47,877 nt of DNA, taken from contig JAPKZO010000033.1 of the NCBI GenBank assembly GCA_026393755.1, positions 1 to 47,877 on the forward strand. Direction: 5' to 3'. The notes under the pieces are model-generated. The model was not told the DNA's origin. It saw only the letters and a program-made list of their open reading frames with translations, and ran no database searches. The DNA comes from Acidobacteriota bacterium (GTDB taxonomy: Bacteria; Acidobacteriota; Vicinamibacteria; Vicinamibacterales; JAKQTR01). A program made the position numbers and the translations under genes. Below are positions 24,618-36,992 of the stretch, in pieces; position 1 is the stretch's first letter, and every line of letters begins with the position of its first letter.

Positions 24618-27600
24618 CTACCTGATTCCGAGCCGCATCCCCGCGTTCGCTCTGTTGAAGGCGGGCAGGTCCTTCTCCATCAGCGTGGCGTAGTCGCGTT
24701 CGGCGGCCGCCAGGTCCTTCTCCATCCACGCGAGTGCTTCGAGCGACGCGTCGGTCGGCCGATGATCGGCTCCGCCCTGGACATCGCTGGCGCCGCCTCC
24801 CACCATGCCGCCGAGCCAGACGAGATTCAGGTACACCTTGTAGGCCTCGACGTACCACTTGTCGTCGCTGTGCATCTCGGTGCGCGACAGCAACTGCAGT
24901 TCGACCGCCATCATCTTCTGATCGAGGCCGCGCAACGCCTGCTCCGCAGACTTCCTGCCGGCGTTGGCTTTGAGCAGATCCTCGATCTGTTTCCGCATCA
25001 CCTCGAGCCTGTTGACGATCGCGACCGTCCTGTTGATGTCGTCGCGAATCCGGATCTGCGCCGCGGTCGACGCGGCGAGGTCGGACGGCGGCGCGGGCAG
25101 TTTCGGATCCTTGACCACGTCGAACGGGCGCGAATACGTCTGGTCACCCACGGTCATGCGGATCACGTAGCGGCCGGGCGCCGCGATGGGCCCCTGCCGT
25201 TGCGGCCCCTGGATCCCCCAGTGCACGATGGGCCGCGTGTCGCGCCCCTTGAAGCGGGCCTCTTCCCAGATATGGGGGTTGTCCGGCGGAATCGTGCGCA
25301 GCTCCACCTGCGCCGGCCCGTCATACCTGAGGTCCCAGGCGACGCGGTTCAAGTCCGCCTTTCCCGAACCTTCGAGCTTGCGAACGACGACGCCGCTCGC
25401 GTCGACAATCTCGAACGCGATGCGTTTGGCTGATGCCGCCTTCAGCGAGTAGAGGAACTCCGCGTTTCCGCCGCGCGCGAGCCGGAACGCGACGCGGGGC
25501 TGATAGAGGAACGCGGGCGCGGTTGCGATCGCCGGATCCTCCTGCTCCAGGCGCGTGATGTCGCGCAGCAGAAACAGACCCCGGCCGTACGTGGAGACCG
25601 CCACGTCGTGCGCCTGCGGCTGCACCTCGATCCAGCTCACCGGGGCGGCGGGCAGCCCCTCCTTGAACGCGGTCCACGTCTTCCCATCATCGATCGAGTA
25701 GAAGAACGCGTGCCCGGTTCCGGCAAAGAGCATCCCCTTGCGATTCGGGTTCTCGGCAATCGACAACACGTAGTCGAGCGGATGCCCGGTCGGGAGCGCG
25801 TCGCTGATCTTCGCCCATGTCTTCCCGAAGTCAGTGGTCTTGTAGATGAACGGCTCGCGGTGGTCCATCAGGTGAAGATCGACGGCGACGTACGTCGTCC
25901 CCGCGTCAAAGCGGGACGGCTCGATCTTCCGGATCGTCCCCCATGCCGGCAGGCCGGCGATGTTCTTCGACACGTTGGTCCACGCGCCGCCCCCGTCTCG
26001 CGTGTACCAGATCTGTCCGTCGTTGGTGCCGGCCCAGATGAGGCCCTTCTGGATCTTCGACGGCGCGATCGCAAACACAACCTCGCCGTAGAACTGGCCG
26101 AGGTTGTCTCCGACGATGCCCCCCGAGGACACGATGCGCGCCGGATCCTGCGTGGACAGATCCGGGCTGATGATGTTCCACGACTGGCCCTGGTCGCTTG
26201 TCTTGAAGATGTACTGACAACCGTAATACACCGTCTCCTTCTCGAAGGGATCAAACGCCAGAGGCGGCGTCCAATGGCAGCGATACCTGGCCTTGTTCGG
26301 CTCCGAATCCAGCGTGTGGATCCACGGCGAGACGGATCGCGCCGTACCCAGACGGTTGTCGAACCGCGTCACCTCGTTGCCGTAGCAGGTCGCCCAGATG
26401 ATGTCGGGGTTGCCCGGCACGGGGATCGTGAATCCCGATTCGCAGCCGCCGATGTTCGGCTGCCACGCGATGCCGCCACCACCGCGTCCACCACCGGCCG
26501 CTCGCCCTGAGCCGGTCGAAGGGCCACCGCCTCGGCCACCCTGCGCCACCGAATACGACGGCACGTTGGTCACGGGCACCGGCGATGTGCTCGGCCCTCT
26601 CATCGTCCCATCATCCTGCCGGTTGCTGTAGAGCCAGTACGGCACCTGTTCATCAACGGCGACGTGGTACATCTGGCCGATGGGCAGGATGACGCTGAAG
26701 AATGACTTCGCGTGGTCCCGCGTGATGCCCATGCCGCCATCGCCGGTCGCCACCCAGTGATCGCCATTGGTGGGATCGATCCAGATGTCGTGGCAGTCTC
26801 CGCAGCCGCTGCCGCCGCCAGGCGGGAACGTCAGACCGCCATCCGTCGAACGGTGGAAGCTGCTGTTGGCGATGAGCACCTCGTCCGGATTCTGCGGATT
26901 CACCTCGATGCGGATGTAGTAGCCCGCGCGGCCGATGAGCCGGCGATCCCAGCTGACAACCTTCCACGCGTCGCCGCCATCATCGGATCGCCAGAGCGAT
27001 CCCTGATTGGGGGTCTGGATGAGCGCAAACATGCGCTTCGCGTTGGACGGCGCAATCGCGACGTCGATCTTGCCGACCGGCGATGCCGGAAGACCCGGCG
27101 ACGCAAGCTTCTGCCAGGTCGTTCCCCCATCCTTCGACCGGTAGACGCCGCTGCCGGGGCCACCGCTGTACATCGCCCACGTGTGCATCACGACTTCCCA
27201 CGTGCCGGCGAGCAGCACGTTCGGGTCTTTCGGATCCATGCTGAGGCCCGAACAGCCCGTGTCGGCGTTCACAAACAGCACGCGTTGCCACGCCTTGCCG
27301 CCATCGGTCGTGCGGAACACGCCCCGTTCTTCCTGCGGTCCGGTGGCGCGGCCGAGCGCGCACGCAAACACGATGTCGGGATTGGTCGGGTGAACGAGGA
27401 TGCGTCCGATGCGGCCGGTGTCCTTGAGGCCGACGTTGCTCCACGTCTTGCCGGCATCGGTCGATTTGTAGATGCCGTCTCCCATGATGTCCGCATCGCG
27501 AATCGCCCAGGCCTCTCCCGTGCCTGCCCAGACGATGTCGGGTTTGGAGCGAGAGACGGCGAGCGCGCCAATCGCCTGCACGGGCATGCTGTCGAAGATC

Positions 27601-27869
27601 GGTTCGAACGACTGTCCGCCGTCCGTGGTCTTCCAGACGCCACCCGAGGCCGCGCCGGCATAGTAGGTCTTCGTGTCACCGGGAACGCCGGCGACCGCCG
27701 AGATGCGGCCCGAGCTTTCGGGACCCATGTAGCGGAACTTCAGCGGCTCGACAGTCGGGTCGGGCGCCGGGCCCCCACCTCTGCCTTGGGCGTTGAGTCC
27801 CATGGCGAACAGAAGCGCGACGACCGCGCCGATGGCGAGCCTCGCGGCCGCGGTGGTTCTTGGATGCAT
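24618..27869 (-). CDS. exported BNR/VPS10-like beta-propeller protein (paralogue 1)
   Basis: A 1083-residue exported protein annotated in relatives as 'glycosyl hydrolase' or sortilin-like. Signal peptide about 1-28 (ends MGLNAQG). At least ten Asp-box (BNR) repeats follow through about residue 750: TTDGGQSF, STDAGKTW, TTDGGKAW, SKDGGTTW, SDDGGDAW, STDGGLTF, TSDQGQSW, TRDGGGAW, TTDFGKTW and SIDDGKTW. Two seven- to ten-bladed propellers are likely. A beta-sandwich and a C-terminal helical region (about 930-1083) end it. No glycosidase catalytic set is evident, so binding or scaffolding of a peptide or glycan is more likely than hydrolysis. GGAGAGG precedes ATG 27869. A Gly-rich loop near residue 445 contains a dispersed DNA repeat. 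Paralogous to the gene at 41598. Confidence 0.88.
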   Translation of the reverse strand: MHPRTTAAARLAIGAVVALLFAMGLNAQGRGGGPAPDPTVEPLKFRYMGPESSGRISAVAGVPGDTKTYYAGAASGGVWKTTDGGQSFEPIFDSMPVQAIGALAVSRSKPDIVWAGTGEAWAIRDADIMGDGIYKSTDAGKTWSNVGLKDTGRIGRILVHPTNPDIVFACALGRATGPQEERGVFRTTDGGKAWQRVLFVNADTGCSGLSMDPKDPNVLLAGTWEVVMHTWAMYSGGPGSGVYRSKDGGTTWQKLASPGLPASPVGKIDVAIAPSNAKRMFALIQTPNQGSLWRSDDGGDAWKVVSWDRRLIGRAGYYIRIEVNPQNPDEVLIANSSFHRSTDGGLTFPPGGGSGCGDCHDIWIDPTNGDHWVATGDGGMGITRDHAKSFFSVILPIGQMYHVAVDEQVPYWLYSNRQDDGTMRGPSTSPVPVTNVPSYSVAQGGRGGGPSTGSGRAAGGGRGGGGIAWQPNIGGCESGFTIPVPGNPDIIWATCYGNEVTRFDNRLGTARSVSPWIHTLDSEPNKARYRCHWTPPLAFDPFEKETVYYGCQYIFKTSDQGQSWNIISPDLSTQDPARIVSSGGIVGDNLGQFYGEVVFAIAPSKIQKGLIWAGTNDGQIWYTRDGGGAWTNVSKNIAGLPAWGTIRKIEPSRFDAGTTYVAVDLHLMDHREPFIYKTTDFGKTWAKISDALPTGHPLDYVLSIAENPNRKGMLFAGTGHAFFYSIDDGKTWTAFKEGLPAAPVSWIEVQPQAHDVAVSTYGRGLFLLRDITRLEQEDPAIATAPAFLYQPRVAFRLARGGNAEFLYSLKAASAKRIAFEIVDASGVVVRKLEGSGKADLNRVAWDLRYDGPAQVELRTIPPDNPHIWEEARFKGRDTRPIVHWGIQGPQRQGPIAAPGRYVIRMTVGDQTYSRPFDVVKDPKLPAPPSDLAASTAAQIRIRDDINRTVAIVNRLEVMRKQIEDLLKANAGRKSAEQALRGLDQKMMAVELQLLSRTEMHSDDKWYVEAYKVYLNLVWLGGMVGGGASDVQGGADHRPTDASLEALAWMEKDLAAAERDYATLMEKDLPAFNRANAGMRLGIR
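26504..26524. repeat. 21-nt dispersed-type repeat inside the BNR gene
   Basis: GCCCTGAGCCGGTCGAAGGG plus one C, with GCCCT/AGGGC ends inverted. It matches the widespread bacterial intergenic repeat GCCCTGAGCxxGTCGAAGGGC that I know from many genomes. Here it is translated on the minus strand as PSTGSGR within a Gly-rich linker of the propeller. Confidence 0.6.
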
Positions 27870-27916
27870 ATCAGGCCTCTCCGTGTTTCTCCGCATTACT
27901 TCCTGTCCAGCATTCC

Positions 27917-28008
27917 TTCATTCCGGGGCCGCGAAGCGGAACCCGGAATCCAGCCGTGTACCTCTCTGGACCCCGGTCTACCACCCCAACGCGGCTGCCG
28001 GCATGACG
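27917..28008. repeat. dispersed repeat element, copy A (intergenic)
   Basis: Lies between the tricorn-like gene's stop and the BNR gene's start. A 46-base core (27955-28000) is identical to 37123-37168, and the flanking TTCATTCCGG and CATGACG ends are similar to those of the second copy. Boundaries are estimated from the alignment of the two copies. Confidence 0.85.
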
Positions 28009-28026
28009 ATCTCTTGAGATAGTCTC

Positions 28027-31000
28027 CTACTTCCTCTTGCCCCACGTCGGTGGGGGCGGCTCTTTCGTGGCCCGATCGACCGGCTTCGCCTTGAGCATGC
28101 GCAGCCCTTCCTGCACCGCGCGTTCGAGCTGCGGGTCGTGACCGGCAATCACGTCCTTCGGCCAGTTCTCCACGTCAACATCGGGCCCGACGCCCTCATT
28201 CTCGACGGCCCACTTGTTGTCGCGCGAGAAGAACCCGCCGCGCGGTGCAATCATCGAACCACCGTCGATAAAGCCTGGCGTGTCGGCTGTGTGCACGAGG
28301 CCTCCCCACGTGCGTTTGCCTACCAGCAGGCCGATCTTGCGGTACCGGAACATGTACGGCATCAGGTCGCCGCCCGAGCCGGCCATCTCGTTGATGATCA
28401 TCACCTTCGGCCCCCAGATGCCTGCCGCAGGGCTCGTGAACGGATAGCGATCGCCGGCCACGTTGTTGAAGTAGCCGTCGAAGTCGCGCTGCAGGACGTC
28501 GATGATGTAGTCGGCCGCAGACCCGCCGCCGTTGAATCGCTCGTCGATGATCGCGCCCTTCTTCTCCTGCTGCGCGAAGTAGTAGCGGTTGAAGCTCGTG
28601 TAACCGGGTTGTCCCGTGTTCGGCACGTACACATACGCGAGCTGCCCGTCGGACAGTTTGTCGACCAGACGCCGGTTCGATTCGACAAACGCCCTCGTCC
28701 GCAGCCCCTGTTCATTCGCGACGGGAACGACCGTCACCTGCTTCGCGCCCTCCATCACGGGCTTGGCGTTGACCGTGAGCACGGTCTGCCTGCCGGCGGT
28801 GCCATCGAGCAGACGATAGATATTGTCTGGCGCCTTCAGTTCCACGCCATTGATCGCGAGCACGTAATCGCCAACCGATACGTCTACGCCCGGTGTCGCC
28901 AATGGAGCGCGGAGATCGGGATTCCAGCTTTCGTTGTCGTAGATTCTGGCGATTTTGTAGCGCTGGCTGTCGATGGCGAAATCGGCGCCGAGCAGTCCGC
29001 CATACACCGGCGGCACCTCCGGCATATCGCCCCCACGCACGTACGAGTGGCCGATACTGATTTCGGATCCCATGTTGTCGAGCAGGTAGTTCAAGTCGGC
29101 CCGATGCATCGCGTACGGCAGCAGCGCGCCGTACATCTGCTTCATCTTCGGCCAGTCGGTGCCGTGCAGGTTGGGCACGTACAGGTAGTCGCGTTGATTG
29201 CGCCACCCCTCGTTGAAGATCTGCTTGAACTCTTCTTTCGGCTCCAGGAACATCCGGAGCGTCGCCTCCAGGCGGCCCTGGCCGGGCTGCGGAGGCGTGC
29301 GGTCGGCGTCGACCAGATACAAGCTGGGGCCGCTGCCTGCCCCTCCAGCCGCGCCTCGGCCGCCGCCGCCTCCTCCGCCACCTCGATACACAAGCTTGCG
29401 GCCGTCCGCGCTCACGTCATAGGTCGTGACGCCGCTCACAAACGTCGCGGCCCTGCGATCGCTCAGGCGATACCGCTGGAGCGTCGCGCCTCCGCCGCCG
29501 CGCCCGCCGCCGCCAGCCGCCGCCGGTTCGAGATAGAACACGGTGCCCGCCACGCCCGGCCGCAACAGCGTATACGGCCGCCCCGCCACGCCGGGCACCG
29601 AGATGATGCGCTGCGGCAGCCCGACAAAATCAATCTCGACCGTGACAGGCTGGCGCGGACCCCGCGCTGCCGGCGCAGGTTGATCGCCACCAGCCCCTGG
29701 GACTTCTCCAGCCGCCTGTCCCGCGCCTGCCGACGAACCACCGCGGCCCCCGCGGCCCGAGCCCGACGCCGGATCTCCCGGCGCGGGCGCGCTGCCCACG
29801 CCCTTATCTTCGTCACTCTCCGGCAACAACGGACTCTGGTCGCCCTTCTTCAGCACGGCACAATAGAGACCGAAGTTCTCTTGGTGGTCGTACGACGTCA
29901 TGTCGAGCCATTGCGATCGCAGGGCAAAATCAGTCGACGCAAAGAACCACAGGTACTTGCCACCCGCATCCCACACTGGAAACACGGCGTCGGCCAGCGC
30001 GTCGGTGACCTGCTTGCTCTCGCCGGTCTCGACGTTGCTCACGAAGATGGCGTGGTAAAGCGATCGCAACCGGCTCGAGTACGCCACCCACTTGGAATCT
30101 GGACTCCACGTGGGATTGAGCGTGCGCGTGGGCACCATCCATGGATCGCTGCCCACAACCTTCGCCTGGCCCGTGGCGACGTCCAGCACCCACACCTTGA
30201 GATTGGTGTCGGTGAACATGATCTTCTTCGAGTCGGGCGACCACGACGGTGTGTAGTAGTGGGTCGGGTTCTGGAGCGCAATCTCGCGCGGCGGTGCGAG
30301 CCCATCCTGTGTCTCGATGACGAGCTTGTACTCGCCAGATTTGTCGCTGAAGTACGACACGAACTTGCCGTCAGGCGACCAGGCCGGGTCGCGCTCGGCG
30401 GATCCGCTCGACTTCGTCAGGTTGCGGACATCGCCCTTTTCGGCCGGGATGGTGAAGATTTCGCCTCGCGCCTCGACGACAACGCGCTTGCCGGTCGGCG
30501 AGAGACTGATGCTGGTCATGCGGCTCGTGACGTCTTCCCATTTCGACATCATCCACGGGAAGTCGCCGGCCGCGTGGATCGTGACCACGTGCTCGCGTCC
30601 GCTCTTCGGATCAAGTTCATGGATGTTGCCCGCCTGCTCGAAGACGACCGTGTCGGCGCCAGAGTCCATCGTCTTGACGTCGAAGTCGGTGAACGTGGTG
30701 ACCTGCGTCAGCTTCTTCGCCCTGGTGTCGAACGACCAGACGTTGGCCACGCCATCGCGGTCAGAGATGAAGAACACCGTGTCGCCCACCCAGCAGGGAT
30801 CGACGTCCTTCGAGTCGGTCCACGGCGGCGAGATGAGGTCGAAGGACTTGAGGTCGACGATCCAGATCGGCCGGTTCTGCCCGCCACGGTAGTTCCGGCG
30901 CTCGTCGTCCCACGAGTTGTTCATCCGGTAGGCGATCCGCGTCCCGTCGGCGGAGATCTTCCCCTGGTAGGCTCTCGGCAGCGCCATCGGCTCTTCGACG

Positions 31001-31491
31001 CCGCCTTCGGCCGGCACGGTCCAGAAGCGCGGCGACCCGCTCGGCGCCCACGTCGCCCGAGACGACGCGAAGACGACGGATTTGCCGTCCGGCGTCCAGC
31101 CCTGGACCTGGTCTGCGCCGGGATGCCACGTCAGCCGGCGGGGTTCGCCCCCCGAGGCGGGCACGACGTACGCGTCCGTATTGCCGGCGTAGTCGCCGCT
31201 GAATGCGATCCACTTGCCGTCGGGTGAGAAATGAGGGTTGACCGTCTGGCCCTGGAAGCTCGTGAGGCGGCGGGCCGACCCGCCGGCACGCTCGACCACC
31301 CAGATGTTGTTGGCGTAGGCGAAGGCAATCTCGGTGGCGCTGACCGTGGGCGAGCGCAGCAGGCGCGTGGATTCGTTGTCAGGCGCTGCGGTCAGCACCG
31401 CCACGCCGGGCAGAGCCGCGACCGCCAGCACGGCCGCAAGCACAACCGCGACGAGAGACAGGACACCGAGGATCGCTCGACACTGACGCAT
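28027..31491 (-). CDS. tricorn-like S41 protease with WD40/PD40 propellers and PDZ domain
   Basis: An 1154-residue exported or membrane-anchored protein: hydrophobic N-terminal segment at about 8-36, PD40/WD40-type beta-propeller blades over about 40-560 (SPDGKWIAFSGD, TPDGKSVVFASS, SPDGKFVSYFSD, SPDSKKIMF), a Gly/Arg-rich linker, a tricorn C1-like region (about 760-850, SIGHSYVRGGD with a candidate catalytic His), a PDZ domain (about 870-940, GVDVSVGDYVLAINGVEL) and the S41 serine-protease core with nucleophile Ser1039 in MAGSGGDLMPY and the acidic ENEGVGPDVDVE block near 1098-1109. Tricorn cuts short peptides made by larger proteases; here this would occur in the periplasm. The C-terminal Pro/Lys tail is short. 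No shared operon is obvious. Confidence 0.92.
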   Translation of the reverse strand: MRQCRAILGVLSLVAVVLAAVLAVAALPGVAVLTAAPDNESTRLLRSPTVSATEIAFAYANNIWVVERAGGSARRLTSFQGQTVNPHFSPDGKWIAFSGDYAGNTDAYVVPASGGEPRRLTWHPGADQVQGWTPDGKSVVFASSRATWAPSGSPRFWTVPAEGGVEEPMALPRAYQGKISADGTRIAYRMNNSWDDERRNYRGGQNRPIWIVDLKSFDLISPPWTDSKDVDPCWVGDTVFFISDRDGVANVWSFDTRAKKLTQVTTFTDFDVKTMDSGADTVVFEQAGNIHELDPKSGREHVVTIHAAGDFPWMMSKWEDVTSRMTSISLSPTGKRVVVEARGEIFTIPAEKGDVRNLTKSSGSAERDPAWSPDGKFVSYFSDKSGEYKLVIETQDGLAPPREIALQNPTHYYTPSWSPDSKKIMFTDTNLKVWVLDVATGQAKVVGSDPWMVPTRTLNPTWSPDSKWVAYSSRLRSLYHAIFVSNVETGESKQVTDALADAVFPVWDAGGKYLWFFASTDFALRSQWLDMTSYDHQENFGLYCAVLKKGDQSPLLPESDEDKGVGSAPAPGDPASGSGRGGRGGSSAGAGQAAGEVPGAGGDQPAPAARGPRQPVTVEIDFVGLPQRIISVPGVAGRPYTLLRPGVAGTVFYLEPAAAGGGGRGGGGATLQRYRLSDRRAATFVSGVTTYDVSADGRKLVYRGGGGGGGGRGAAGGAGSGPSLYLVDADRTPPQPGQGRLEATLRMFLEPKEEFKQIFNEGWRNQRDYLYVPNLHGTDWPKMKQMYGALLPYAMHRADLNYLLDNMGSEISIGHSYVRGGDMPEVPPVYGGLLGADFAIDSQRYKIARIYDNESWNPDLRAPLATPGVDVSVGDYVLAINGVELKAPDNIYRLLDGTAGRQTVLTVNAKPVMEGAKQVTVVPVANEQGLRTRAFVESNRRLVDKLSDGQLAYVYVPNTGQPGYTSFNRYYFAQQEKKGAIIDERFNGGGSAADYIIDVLQRDFDGYFNNVAGDRYPFTSPAAGIWGPKVMIINEMAGSGGDLMPYMFRYRKIGLLVGKRTWGGLVHTADTPGFIDGGSMIAPRGGFFSRDNKWAVENEGVGPDVDVENWPKDVIAGHDPQLERAVQEGLRMLKAKPVDRATKEPPPPTWGKRK

Positions 31492-31626
31492 CGCCCTCTC
31501 CTTTGTGATTCGAGATTACCCGGGGGACATGCCCGCGACGGGGCTATCCTACCTCAGCCCGGCAATCTGGGGGCGAGCAACCACAGGAAGGCAAGGCCAC
31601 GCGTCTTTGAACAGGTTGGGGCAGAG

Positions 31627-33377
31627 TCAATCCTCGGCGTCCAGGGCGTTGCGCACCTTTGTGGCCAGTTCTTCAGTTGAGAACGGCTTCTGGACGAAAT
31701 GCACGCCTTCATCCAGCACGCCCTGATGGGCGATCACGTCGGCGGTATATCCCGACATGAACAGGCGCTTCATGCGGGGATAGAGGTACAGCAGGTTCCT
31801 CGCCAGGATCCGGCCGTTCATCTCGGGCATCACGACGTCGGTCATCAGCAGGTGAATCTCGCCGGCGTGTTCCTTCGCAAGGCTCTTGGCTCCGCCCGGC
31901 GTACTCGCGGCCAGCACGCTGTAGCCCTGCTGTTCGAGCATTCTCTTGGTCAGCGTCAGGATGGCCGGCTCGTCCTCCACGAGCAGGATCGTCTCCTGGC
32001 CACGCGCGGTCGGTTTTGTCGGGCCTTCCGTCCTCGCCTCCGCGGCTTTGCCCGCGTGGCGTGGCAGATAGATTTTGAACGTCGTTCCCAGGTTCGGCTC
32101 GCTGTAGACGTTGACGCTGCCGCTGTTCTGTTTGACGATGCCGTAGATGGTGGCCAATCCCAGGCCTGTGCCCTTGCCCATCACCTTGGTCGTGAAGAAC
32201 GGTTCGAACAGATGCGACACGGTGTCCTTGTCCATGCCGCAGCCGTCGTCGCTCAGTGCAAGAAGCACGTAGTCGCCCGGGTTACATCCCACGTTCGCGG
32301 CGCAGTAACGCTCGTCGAAGGTGGTGTTTCCGGTTTCAATCGTCACCTTGCCGACGCCAGAGATCGCGTCCCGGGCATTGACGCACAGGTTTGCCAGAAT
32401 CTGGTCGATCTGCGACGGGTCCACGTTGACCGGCCATAAGTCTGCCGCCGGCCGCCACTGGAGGTCGACATTCTCGCCGATGAGCCGACGCAGCATGTTG
32501 ATCATGCCCGCCACGGTGTCGTTCAGGTCCAGCACTCTGGGCGCGACGGTTTGCTTGCGGGCAAACGCGAGCAGTTGCCGGGTCAGGTCGGCGGAGCGCA
32601 TGGCCGCTTTGCGGATTTCCTCAAGATCGGCATGGAGCGGCTGCGTCAGGTCCACCTGCGCGAGCGCCAACTCCGCATGTCCGAGGATCACGCTCAACAT
32701 ATTGTTGAAGTCATGGGCCACGCCGCCGGCCAGGCGACCCACCGATTCCATCTTCTGGGCCTGCTGGAGCTGGGTTTCGAGTCTCGCCTGTTCTTCCTCA
32801 GCCCGCTTGTGGGCGGTGATGTCCAGCATCACGGCGCGACATTCCTGCCCATCTACGCTGCGGGTGGCCTCGATCTGCACAATAAGAGGCTGAGAATCTC
32901 CTCGCGGCAGCATCACTTCGCAGCTCTCTTTGGCAGTGCCGACAAAGACCTTCTGCAGGAAGTCGCTGAAAGCGCGACGGTCGCTCTCGGCAACGAATTG
33001 ACCGAAGCGGCGGTTCAACAATCCAGAGCGCTCGATGCCGAGCAGGCGCGCGCCGTTCAAGTTCACCTGCCGGATTGTCCCCTCACCATCGAAGGTCAGG
33101 TAGCCCGTCGGGGCGAAGTCGTAGAGGTCGGCGTAATGCGCCAGCCCCGCCTCCACCTCTGTCCGCGACGTCTTGAGTTCCTCGTTCTGCATCTCCAGCT
33201 CGATCTGGTGCACCTGCAGTTCGTGGACGAGCCGGGCGGTATCTTCCGTCGTCCGCTGACTTCTGACTGCTGACCGCTGATTTCTCTGCTTCTCGCGCAG
33301 CTGCTCTTCGGCGCGACGGCGAAGCTCGGGGGCAGTCTGGCCCCGGGAGGCGTCCGCGGGCGGGTCTTGGTTCTTCT

Positions 33378-33381
<4 letters not shown>
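31627..33381 (-). CDS. PAS-containing hybrid histidine kinase with receiver domain
   Basis: A 584-residue cytoplasmic protein with no membrane segment. A coiled coil (about 45-80) is followed by a PAS domain at about 82-192 (LYDFAPTGYLTFDGEG), the dimerisation/phosphoacceptor domain with His223 (GGVAHDFNNMLSVILGH), an ATPase domain with N box NLCVNARDAI, SDDGCGMDKD and GKGTGLGLATIYG, and a C-terminal receiver domain with phosphoacceptor Asp515 (TDVVMPEMNG) and Lys565. The stop codon of the CheB-CheR-PAS gene overlaps its ATG (ATGA), so both act in one pathway. No output domain or HPt protein is nearby; the phosphoryl group may pass to a distant partner. A four-unit heptamer DNA repeat lies in codons 35-44. 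Confidence 0.94.
33253..33280. repeat. four-unit heptamer repeat (CNNCTGA) within the kinase gene
   Basis: CCGCTGA, CTTCTGA, CTGCTGA and CCGCTGA follow each other without gaps. They are read on the minus strand near codons 35-44 of the hybrid kinase, in the poorly conserved linker before the coiled coil. Gain or loss of one seven-base unit would shift the reading frame. Confidence 0.8.
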
Positions 33382-36395
<3,014 letters not shown>

Positions 36396-36992
36396 TTCCC
36401 TTGCTGACCACGTCGGGTGATCGGGGGACCCAAGCAGCAGAGCGGGTCGAACGCGGCGCCCTCGATCTCTATGTTGCGGTCTTCGCGGCCAGGGTTTCGG
36501 CGCCGCTACGATTCCGCACGAGACGTGAGGGACATACCCGCGTCAAGAGCCGGTTACCTGACGGCGTTCGTGCTGGGCCCGGAGTCAACTGTCGGCGCTG
36601 AGGAATCAGTCTTGGTGCAAAAACACGCGCGGGGGGGGGGGGGTGGGGGGGTCACATTCGATTCGTACAGTGCCGCCCATCGGAGTGAGCACCAATCCGC
36701 CGCGCAGCGACGACCGTGCCACAGAGTTCTCATCCTCGCCAAGCCTACCACAGTCCCGTTCCTGAGATTCTGTTCAAAAGCGCACACTCTGGACACGCAG
36801 CGACCGTCGCCAGTGTGCCCTTCGGACGCCCGGCGTGCGCAGGTACGGTAGGATGCGCGGACGCAGACAGACGGGTGGGATCCGGCCGGCGACCGTCATG
36901 CCGGGATCGCCGGAACGGCCGGAACCATCCAGGCGATCGGGACGATCAGGGCTTCGAAGCGATCAGGACACTCGGGACACTCGGAGAACATC
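36396..36992. other. 597-base divergent intergenic region with G-tract
   Basis: Separates the sensory operon (minus) from the S51 gene (plus). Frames open on both strands (for example 36417-36851 plus, 36554-36796 minus) show no family features and run through a homopolymer, so I do not call them. It should hold the promoters of both flanking transcripts, but no convincing -35/-10 pair was found. It has the look of decayed sequence. Confidence 0.5.
36631..36651 (+). repeat. G13-T-G7 homopolymer tract
   Basis: Thirteen G, one T and seven G in a row. It can form a G-quadruplex and is prone to replication slippage or sequencing error. It lies 342 bases before the S51 start and 236 bases before the CheB-CheR-PAS start. 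Confidence 0.8.

Noticed and set aside
28138-31227. 1029-codon plus-strand frame opposite the tricorn-like gene
   Set aside because: Unusually long but composed of Arg/His/Val-rich shadow sequence; GC-rich third positions keep antisense frames open.
36417-36851. Plus-strand 144-codon frame and minus-strand 80-codon frame across the G-tract
   Set aside because: Both run through a homopolymer, lack start signals and show no recognisable domain.
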